DNA of 20,716 nt from an uncultured Eubacteriales bacterium. GTDB taxonomy: Bacteria > Bacillota > Clostridia > TANB77 > CAG-508. Both the position numbers and the translations under genes were made by a program. This document shows positions 15,329 through 20,716 of this stretch, one piece after another. The notes beneath the pieces were generated by a model, which saw nothing but the letters and a program-made list of their open reading frames with translations, had not been told where the DNA came from and did not search any database. Position 1 is the first letter of the stretch. Every line of letters starts with the position of its first letter. The stretch lies in NCBI GenBank assembly GCA_905203305.1, contig CAJKVH010000016.1, forward strand, positions 1-20,716, read 5' to 3'.

Positions 15329-16552
15329 TTGAAAAAAGTAGTAGTAATAGGTGCTGGAGCATCAGGACTAGTTGCAGCAATATATGCTAAAAAAAGATAT
15401 GATGAAGTTATATTGGTAGAGAAAAACGAGATATGTGGCAAAAAGATCCTAGCAACAGGAAATGGAAGATGTAACTTTTGGAATGAAGATCAATCAATTG
15501 AACATTATAGAGGCTCTGAAATGAAAAAAATAGAAGAAGTTTTGAGTGCAAAAAATAAAGAGGAAGCATTAAATTTCTTTGAAAAAATAGGAATTAAGGC
15601 TAAAATAAAAAATGGATATTATTATCCATTTTCAAATCAAGCTTCAAGTATGCAAAGAGCATTAATATTAGAAGCAACTAAGCAAAAAGTTAATATCAAA
15701 ACATCTGAAGAAGTAATAGATATAGTAAAAAAAGGAGAGAAATTTGAAATAATAACTAAATCTAAAGAAAAAATATTAGCAGATTTAGTTATATTAGCTA
15801 CTGGTTCAAAAGCAGCTCCCAAAACAGGATCAGATGGAATTGGATACGAACTATGTAAAAAATTTGGACATTCTATAAATAAGCCAATGCCAGCACTTGT
15901 TCAACTAAAAGCAAATGGAAAATTTTTTAAAGAATGGGAAGGTGTAAGATCTGATGTATCTATATTTTTATTTGAAAACGGTAAAAAAATAGCATCAGAA
16001 GTAGGAGAAATTCAGCTTACAAATTACGGAATAAGCGGAATATGTGTATTTAATTTAAGTGGAAGAGTGTCGACTGGATTAGAAAAAAATAAAAAAGAAG
16101 AAGTAAAAATAAACTTCTTAAATGGACTAAATATAAAAAATGAAGATGAATTCATAAAATGGATGGAAAAAAGAGATAGAGTTTTAGAAGACAGAAATAT
16201 ACTAGAAGAACTAGAAGGAATTTTAAATTACAAATTAGCAAAAGTTTTATTAAAATTATCAAATATAAATGAAATAGAAAAATGGAAAAATTTAAGTGAT
16301 ATAAGTAAAAAGAATTTAGCAAAAAACATGACAGGATTTATTTTAAATATTACTGGCACAAATTCATTTGATAAAGCTCAAGTATGTACAGGCGGTGTTC
16401 CAATAGAAGAAATAGATGTAAACACAATGGAATCGAAAAAGCAAAAAGGATTATTTATTACAGGTGAACTTTTAGATGTAGATGGAGATTGTGGCGGATA
16501 TAATTTAGAATGGGCATGGATTACAGGAATTATAGCAGGAAGCCATATATAA
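15329..16552 (+). CDS. HI0933/YhiN-family FAD flavoprotein
   Basis: 407 residues, about the usual length. TTG start at 15329 with AAGGAG (15315-15320); the ATG at 15321 runs into TGA after three codons. Dinucleotide-binding GAGASG (residues 8-13) at the N-terminus, glutamate at the end of the second strand (ILVEKNEICGKKILATGNGRCN), middle domain from about 190, and the FAD-closing C-terminus VCTGGVPIEEIDVNTMESK...LFITGELLDVDGDCGGYNLEWAWITG. The family is annotated as NAD(P)/FAD-dependent oxidoreductase; related BaiN acts on bile-acid intermediates, but no substrate can be assigned here. Followed after 10 bp by a second FAD protein, so probably one transcript. Confidence 0.92.
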   Translation: MKKVVVIGAGASGLVAAIYAKKRYDEVILVEKNEICGKKILATGNGRCNFWNEDQSIEHYRGSEMKKIEEVLSAKNKEEALNFFEKIGIKAKIKNGYYYPFSNQASSMQRALILEATKQKVNIKTSEEVIDIVKKGEKFEIITKSKEKILADLVILATGSKAAPKTGSDGIGYELCKKFGHSINKPMPALVQLKANGKFFKEWEGVRSDVSIFLFENGKKIASEVGEIQLTNYGISGICVFNLSGRVSTGLEKNKKEEVKINFLNGLNIKNEDEFIKWMEKRDRVLEDRNILEELEGILNYKLAKVLLKLSNINEIEKWKNLSDISKKNLAKNMTGFILNITGTNSFDKAQVCTGGVPIEEIDVNTMESKKQKGLFITGELLDVDGDCGGYNLEWAWITGIIAGSHI

Positions 16553-16562
16553 GGAGGAAAAA

Positions 16563-18143
16563 ATGATCAGGTTAAGGCAAATAAATGTAAAAATAGATGC
16601 CAAAGATGATGATATATTAAAAGTATGTTCTAAGAAATTAAAGATTAATAAAGAAAAAATAAAAAACTATAAAATTATAAAGAAATCCGTAGATGCAAGA
16701 GAAAAAGAAAAAATAATGTATAGTTATGAAATAGATGTAGAAGTAGAAAACGAAAATGAGATTTTAAAGAAAATAAAATCAAAAGATATATTAAAAGCAC
16801 CAGAAGAAAAGTACGAATTTAAAATTACAGGAAAAGAAAAGATGAAAAATAGGCCTATAATTATAGGTGCTGGACCTGCTGGTTTATTTTCAGCATACAT
16901 GCTTGCAAAACATGGTTATAAGCCTCTTATCATAGAACGTGGAGAAAAAGTTGAAAATAGAGTAAAAACAGTAGAAAAATTTTGGAAAGAGGGAATTTTA
17001 AATAAAAACTCAAATGTACAATTTGGAGAAGGTGGAGCTGGAACTTTTTCAGATGGAAAATTAAACACATTGGTAAAAGACAAATTTTATAGAAACAAAA
17101 AAGTATTAGAAATATTTGTTAACATGGGAGCTCCTGAAGAAATTTTATATATAAATAAACCACATATTGGAACAGATTTATTAAGAGATGTAATAATAAA
17201 TTTAAGAAATGAAATTATAAAAATGGGTGGAGAAATAAGATACAATTCATGTTTAACAAATGTTGAAATTCAAAACTCTAGTATAAAAAGCATAGAAATA
17301 AATAATAGCGAAAAAATAGATACAGAGGTATTAATATTAGCGATAGGACATAGTGCAAGAGATACATTTAGGTTATTAAAAGAAAAGGGACTATTTATGG
17401 AATCAAAGCCATTTGCAGTAGGTGTAAGAGTTCAGCATAGTCAAGAAAAAATTAATTATGCTCAATATGGAAATGCTAAAAATTTACTTCCACCAGCATC
17501 ATATAAATTAACATATCATGCAAGTAATGGAAGGGGAGTATATTCATTTTGTATGTGTCCAGGCGGTTTTGTTGTAAATGCTTCATCAGAAGAAAAAAGA
17601 CTAGCTATAAATGGAATGAGCAATTTTGATAGAGATGAGAAAAATGCAAATTCAGCAATTGTTGTAACAGTTTCACCAGAAGACTTTGAAAATAAGATTT
17701 TTGGTGGATTAGAATTTCAAGAAAAATTAGAGGAAAAAACTTATAAACTAGGCAATGGAAAAATACCAATCCAAACATTAAAAGACTTTTTTGAAAATAA
17801 AAAATCTATGGAGATTAATGGGTTGAAACCAGTAATTAAAGGAAAATATGAACTTTCGAACTTACAGGAAATATTACCAGAATTTATGATAGATGCATTG
17901 AAAGAAGCTTTTAGAAATTTTGACAAGAAAATAAAAGGTTTTGCAGATGATGATACAATTTTAGCAGCAATTGAAACAAGGACATCTTCACCTGTAAGAA
18001 TTGTAAGAAATCTTGAAGGCGAAAGCAATATAAAAGGAATATATCCAGCAGGAGAAGGTGCAGGCTATGCAGGAGGAATAATGTCAGCTGCAATGGATGG
18101 AATAAAGACGGCAGAAAATATAGCAAAAATATATTTAAGATAA
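16563..18143 (+). CDS. COG2509-type FAD-dependent dehydrogenase
   Basis: 526 residues. AAGGAGG just upstream of ATG 16563. An N-terminal domain of about 95 residues (ferredoxin-like fold suggested by IDAKDDDILKVCSKKLKI and YSYEIDVEVENE) precedes the flavin domain, whose GAGPAG begins at residue 102 (IIIGAGPAGLFSAYMLAKHGY). Then NVQFGEGGAGTFSDGKLNT, GVRVQHSQ, FCMCPGGFVVNASS and the C-terminal YPAGEGAGYAGGIMSAAMDGI. This order is typical of the uncharacterised COG2509 flavoproteins widespread in Clostridia. Two unrelated flavoproteins in tandem suggest a shared redox task, but no partner is visible. Its stop touches a bidirectional terminator. Confidence 0.9.
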   Translation: MIRLRQINVKIDAKDDDILKVCSKKLKINKEKIKNYKIIKKSVDAREKEKIMYSYEIDVEVENENEILKKIKSKDILKAPEEKYEFKITGKEKMKNRPIIIGAGPAGLFSAYMLAKHGYKPLIIERGEKVENRVKTVEKFWKEGILNKNSNVQFGEGGAGTFSDGKLNTLVKDKFYRNKKVLEIFVNMGAPEEILYINKPHIGTDLLRDVIINLRNEIIKMGGEIRYNSCLTNVEIQNSSIKSIEINNSEKIDTEVLILAIGHSARDTFRLLKEKGLFMESKPFAVGVRVQHSQEKINYAQYGNAKNLLPPASYKLTYHASNGRGVYSFCMCPGGFVVNASSEEKRLAINGMSNFDRDEKNANSAIVVTVSPEDFENKIFGGLEFQEKLEEKTYKLGNGKIPIQTLKDFFENKKSMEINGLKPVIKGKYELSNLQEILPEFMIDALKEAFRNFDKKIKGFADDDTILAAIETRTSSPVRIVRNLEGESNIKGIYPAGEGAGYAGGIMSAAMDGIKTAENIAKIYLR

Positions 18144-18193
18144 TGAATAAAACCAACAATGTATTAAAAAAATATATTGTTGGTTTTATTCAT
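18143..18193. terminator. Bidirectional terminator overlapping the end of an Xre gene
   Basis: Perfect 18-bp inverted repeat (18143-18160 / 18176-18193, ATGAATAAAACCAACAAT), extendable by four pairs, loop TAAAAAA. The first arm starts within the stop of the rightward flavoprotein gene and the second contains the last codons and stop of the leftward Xre gene. It has short A/T runs rather than a clean U-tract. Confidence 0.75.
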
Positions 18194-18434
18194 AATTTTC
18201 AACTATTTTTTTCAGTTCCATAAAGTCGATATCTAAAACAATACATAGACCTATTAGCTCAAAATCTTTAACTGATGTTTTTCCAACTTCTATTTTATAA
18301 AGTTCAAATCTATCAAGTTCGATTCCTAATAGTTCTAATTTATGAGATAATTCTGTTTTTGTGAAATGCCTTAACTCACGGTACTTTTTTATAGTTGAAC
18401 CGATTACATTACGACAATTATTGAATTTTTTCAT
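18186..18434 (-). CDS. Small Xre/Cro-like helix-turn-helix protein
   Basis: 82 residues. ATG 18434 with GGAGG 5 bp upstream on the minus strand. The domain reads NVIGSTIKKYRELRHFTKTELSHKLELLGIELDRFELYKIEVGKTSVKDFELIGLCIVLDI, a normal HTH_3 layout with the recognition helix around ELDRFELYKIE, then a short acidic end. Not similar to the other Xre protein at 14925. It is divergent from a duplicated promoter-leader region starting at 18447 that contains palindromes, so it could bind there, but nothing in the sequence proves it. Confidence 0.82.
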   Translation of the reverse strand: MKKFNNCRNVIGSTIKKYRELRHFTKTELSHKLELLGIELDRFELYKIEVGKTSVKDFELIGLCIVLDIDFMELKKIVENYE

Positions 18435-18446
18435 AGAGCCTCCACA

Positions 18447-18590
18447 AAAAAGTAAAAATTTTAAAATACATATTAATTTTACAATATTTTTTATGATACA
18501 ATGAGTGTTGTTAATACACGCAGATAATTAAATAAAAATATAATTATTAAAAAAAATGCAAAAATGTATAATTAATACACATTAAATAGA
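18447..18590 (+). repeat. Decayed copy of the prepilin-gene promoter and leader
   Basis: Aligns throughout with 20315-20457: A-rich start, TTAATT / TACAAT promoter (18473-18502), palindrome at 18503-18519 (degenerate, GAGTGTTGTTAATACAC), spacer, palindrome at 18564-18580 (ATGTATAATTAATACAC). The right half-sites ATACAC are intact, the left ones have drifted. Confidence 0.75.
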
Positions 18591-18816
18591 AGTAAAAAAA
18601 CTTAAAAGCAATAACAGTATAACTTTAATATTATTAGTTATAACAGTGGTTATACTAATAATATTAACAGGAATATCAATTTCTATGCGAACAGGACAAA
18701 ATGGAATAAAAACAATATATTTTAGAGATAAAGAATGGATATTATATGAAATAATAAATTTTATAACAATATTTCAAAGTTTTATTAAAATACTTGTTAT
18801 TTTCATTCGCAAATGA
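18586..18816 (+). pseudogene. Prepilin-like gene copy without start or RBS
   Basis: Homologous to the gene at 20473: KLKSNNSITLILLVITVV matches KILKSNNGITLIALVVTV, and TGISISMRTGQNGI matches AGISISMLTGQNGI. Compared with the intact copy, 24 bp corresponding to 20460-20483 are missing between two AAG triplets, which removes exactly the ribosome binding site and the ATG. The cleavage-site glycine has become serine. After TGQNGI the sequence diverges and stops at TGA 18814. The same frame is open again to TAG 18916 (ending ELIANMLNKFGK), perhaps a remnant C-terminus. Not translated as far as I can see. Confidence 0.75.
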
Positions 18817-18822
18817 TACAAT
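18794..18822 (+). promoter_or_regulatory. Candidate promoter of the peptide deformylase gene
   Basis: TTGTTA (18794-18799), 17-bp spacer, TACAAT (18817-18822), inside the decayed gene copy, leaving a leader of about 108 nt. Confidence 0.45.
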
Positions 18823-18936
18823 GAAAGCATTAAAAGGAATAGTAAAAATAGTTATAATTTTGAAGAATATAAACAAGATGAATTAATTGCAAATATGTTA
18901 AATAAATTTGGAAAATAGTTCAGAAAGGTAGAAAAT

Positions 18937-19470
18937 ATGGGGAAAGTTTTAAAAATCAGAGAAGTTGGAGATCCTATTTTGAATAAAACAAGCGACGAAG
19001 TAGACATAGAAAATATAAATGAAAAGATTTTAGACATTATAGAAGATTTAAAGTCAACATTAGAATTTGGTACTGGATTAGGAATTGCTGCACCACAAAT
19101 AGGTATAAATAAGAGAATAATTGTAGTAGGTGCTAAAAAAGAGAATATTAAATATAATGATGTAGAAGAAATACCTGTAATAGCAATGATAAATCCTATT
19201 TGGAGAGAAATATCAAAAGCAACAGATATACAATATGAAGGATGCATGAGTGTACCTAGTATTAGAGGTAAAGTGGAAAGATACAAAAATATAGAATTAA
19301 CATATTATGATGAAAATGGTAATCAAATAATAAAACAGCTGCATGGATTTTTTGCAAGATTAGTTCAACATGAATGTGATCATTTAGATGGAATAGTATT
19401 TCTAGAGAAAGTAAAAGATGAAAATGGATTTGCTACAATATATAATATTAATAAATATAATTTAAGGTAG
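18937..19470 (+). CDS. def: Peptide deformylase
   Basis: 177 residues. Removes the N-formyl group from nascent proteins using a catalytic metal. All three motifs are present: GLGIAAPQ (47-54), EGCMS (E101, metal ligand C103) and HECDH (145-149, two histidine ligands and the catalytic glutamate). The start has AAAGG about 9 bp upstream. The usual partner fmt is not adjacent here; a CYTH-domain gene follows after 85 bp. The C-terminal tail after the HExxH helix is short and polar, which is common in clostridial type 1 enzymes. Confidence 0.95.
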   Translation: MGKVLKIREVGDPILNKTSDEVDIENINEKILDIIEDLKSTLEFGTGLGIAAPQIGINKRIIVVGAKKENIKYNDVEEIPVIAMINPIWREISKATDIQYEGCMSVPSIRGKVERYKNIELTYYDENGNQIIKQLHGFFARLVQHECDHLDGIVFLEKVKDENGFATIYNINKYNLR

Positions 19471-19555
19471 AAATATGTTTGGAAATATTTGTAAAATGCT
19501 ATGAAAAAATTGTTGAATTGCGATATAGTATGAACATAAAGGAGAGAAATGTAAT

Positions 19556-20227
19556 ATGAGTAGTATGGAGTTAGAGGTAAAAATTTTAAATATTGATAAA
19601 GAAGAAATAATAAACAAAATAAAAAATCTTTTTCAAGAAATAGATGAATTATTAAAAAATGAAGAAATTAATTTTTTAAAAAGAAATTTTAAAATCAATA
19701 AGTTATTAGATATATTTACCCTAGAAAAACAACAAATATTAGGAATATTAAATAGTAAAGAATTAAACGAATTTATAAATAGGTATAAATCTACTCCAAA
19801 AAAATGGGTCAGATTACGAAAAACTATTGAGAAAAAAGAAAACAAAGAGATAAAAGAAAAAACAACTTTAACAATAAAACATATTTTAAAGGATAATGAA
19901 TCAAATATTCAACAAATGCAAGAAACAGAAATAGAAGTAAATTCTTTTGAAGAAACAAATGAATTGCTTGAAGGATTAGGCTTTTCGTATAGAAGTTATC
20001 AAGAAAAAAGAAGAGAAAAATTTATTTTAAATGAGCATGAGATAGATATTGACACATGGCCTAAATTATCACCATATATTGAAATTGAAGGAAGCGATAA
20101 AAACGATATAGAAAATATATTAAATACTTTAGGATATTCGTTTGAGGATACTATTTCATGTACTGTTGATGAGGTTTATAAAAAGATTAGTTTAGATATA
20201 AATAATATGAAAGAACTTAAATTTTAA
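19556..20227 (+). CDS. CYTH-domain protein (class IV adenylate cyclase-like)
   Basis: 223 residues. The triphosphate-tunnel fold is indicated by the N-terminal E-x-E-x-K (E5-L-E-V-K9), RLRKT (strand with two basic residues), EIEVNSFEETNELLEGLGF, RREKFILNEHEIDIDTWPKLSPYIEIEG. These Glu/Arg/Lys residues line the tunnel that binds triphosphate and metal. Family members are CyaB-type adenylate cyclases or thiamine/inorganic triphosphatases; the activity here cannot be decided. An insert of about 40 residues (40-85, KRNFKINKLLDIF...) between strand 1 and the RLR strand replaces the usual shorter loop. GGAGAG lies 10 bp before the ATG. No terminator is visible after it. Confidence 0.88.
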   Translation: MSSMELEVKILNIDKEEIINKIKNLFQEIDELLKNEEINFLKRNFKINKLLDIFTLEKQQILGILNSKELNEFINRYKSTPKKWVRLRKTIEKKENKEIKEKTTLTIKHILKDNESNIQQMQETEIEVNSFEETNELLEGLGFSYRSYQEKRREKFILNEHEIDIDTWPKLSPYIEIEGSDKNDIENILNTLGYSFEDTISCTVDEVYKKISLDINNMKELKF

Positions 20228-20340
20228 TAAGTAAAGAGCTAGAAAAACATTAATGGGGATAATAAACTTTATATGTATGTGGTACAAGTATTTTTATAAC
20301 CTTTAGTTACAATAAAAAAGTAAAAATTTCAAAATACCTA
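20228..20340. other. Intergenic, no gene seen
   Basis: AT-rich, no ORF, hairpin or repeat until the duplicated leader begins near 20315. Confidence 0.6.
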
Positions 20341-20457
20341 TTGATTTTACAATATTTTTTATGATACAATGTGTATTGCTAATACACGTAGGTAATTAAA
20401 TGAAAATATAATTATTTTTTTGATGTTAGCGTGTATAATTAATACACATTTAGTAGA
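20315..20457 (+). repeat. Intact copy of the duplicated leader, with two palindromes
   Basis: Direct repeat of 18447-18590. It contains two 17-bp palindromes of form GTGTAT-N5-ATACAC: 20371-20387 (GTGTATTGCTAATACAC), starting directly after the -10 box, and 20431-20447 (GTGTATAATTAATACAC), 9 bp before the ribosome binding site. Centres are 60 bp apart (61 in the other copy). They could be operator sites or RNA hairpins at the two ends of the leader. Confidence 0.7.
20341..20370 (+). promoter_or_regulatory. Promoter of the prepilin-like gene
   Basis: TTGATT (20341-20346), 18-bp spacer, TACAAT (20365-20370). Predicted transcription start falls inside the first palindrome. Confidence 0.6.
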
Positions 20458-20472
20458 AGGAGGAAGATACTG

Positions 20473-20716
20473 ATGAAAAAAAGTAAAAAAATACTTAAAA
20501 GCAATAACGGAATAACTTTAATAGCATTAGTTGTAACAGTGATTATACTAATAATATTAGCAGGAATATCAATTTCTATGCTAACAGGGCAAAATGGGAT
20601 ATTAAAAAGAGCAGCTGAGGCAAAAGAAAAAACAAAACAATCACAAGCAGAAGAACTATCAGCATTAAGCGAATTAGAAAACCAAATGAACAATTACCAA
20701 GATGATGGTTTTGATA
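20473..20716 (+). CDS. Prepilin-like small secreted protein, 3' end outside window
   Basis: 81 residues visible, frame open to the window end. AAGGAGGAAG 7 bp before the ATG. A basic leader MKKSKKILKSNN is followed by the type IV prepilin cleavage/methylation pattern G-ITLIALVVTVIILIILAGI: peptidase cleavage after the glycine, then the long hydrophobic helix. There is no glutamate at position +5, which most true pilins carry, so it may be a pseudopilin-like or membrane-anchored peptide. The following TGQNGILKRAAEAKEKTKQSQAEE is the usual amphipathic helix of this abundant clostridial family. No pilus assembly genes are in the window. Confidence 0.88.
   Translation, partial: MKKSKKILKSNNGITLIALVVTVIILIILAGISISMLTGQNGILKRAAEAKEKTKQSQAEELSALSELENQMNNYQDDGFD

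Noticed and set aside
18814..18816. In-frame TGA in the decayed prepilin copy, suggesting TGA could be a sense codon
   Set aside because: TGA serves as the true stop of lepA, comM, the 4305 gene and the 7504 gene, so the standard bacterial stop use holds.
18852..19286. Minus-strand frame (144 codons) opposite peptide deformylase
   Set aside because: The plus strand has all three deformylase motifs; the reverse frame has no ribosome binding site or recognisable domain.
1..20716. tRNA, rRNA, CRISPR arrays, transposase or phage genes
   Set aside because: No cloverleaf with a TTCGANTC arm, no rRNA stretch, no regularly spaced repeat array and no such protein motifs were found.

Overview
The window is AT-rich (about 25-30% GC by eye), uses AGA/AAA/ATA-type codons and carries strong GGAGG ribosome binding sites with several TTG starts. 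Together with the gene set (EF4, HtrA-type protease, SpoVD/FtsI-type PBP, sortase, TSCPD protein, prepilin-like peptides) this points to an uncultured low-GC Gram-positive bacterium of the Clostridia. No plasmid, phage or CRISPR gene is visible; most of it is ordinary chromosomal housekeeping DNA.

Layout. 1-320: 3' end of a DUF1294 membrane protein and its terminator. 376-473: six DnaA-box-like 9-mers in 98 bp. 587-973: a small rhodanese. 1054-5690: lepA, trmL, a SpoU/TrmH rRNA methyltransferase and two uncharacterised genes, all rightward, with a 29-bp inverted-repeat element between the two methyltransferases. 5802-7040: htrA leftward, with 11-bp-phased repeats at both ends. 7223-8307: an unrecognised ORF behind a long leader, then a TSCPD protein. 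8365-10269: a class B PBP, leftward. 10384-14058: comM, dprA, yraN, rsmA. 14133-15161: a sortase convergent with a small Xre gene. 15329-18143: two FAD flavoproteins. 18186-18434: a second Xre gene. 18447-18918: a decayed copy of a leader plus prepilin-like gene. 18937-20227: peptide deformylase and a CYTH protein. 20341-20716: the intact copy of that leader plus prepilin-like gene, cut by the window edge.

Main observation. Two otherwise intact, highly conserved genes, lepA and comM, need a +1 frameshift. In both the shift falls exactly on an in-frame CGG codon, and skipping its C gives GGA, the glycine the protein family expects. In my by-eye scan of all genes here, CGG occurs about thirty times out of frame and never in frame except at these two places. 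That suggests either programmed +1 recoding at a CGG codon that is unassigned or very poorly decoded (site C-GGA-A), or a systematic sequence error. Genome-wide CGG positions and raw reads would decide.

Other structure worth checking: the DnaA-box cluster away from dnaA, CssR-like phased repeats around htrA, a REP/MITE-like hairpin, and a duplicated promoter-leader with twin GTGTAT-N5-ATACAC palindromes in front of prepilin-like genes.
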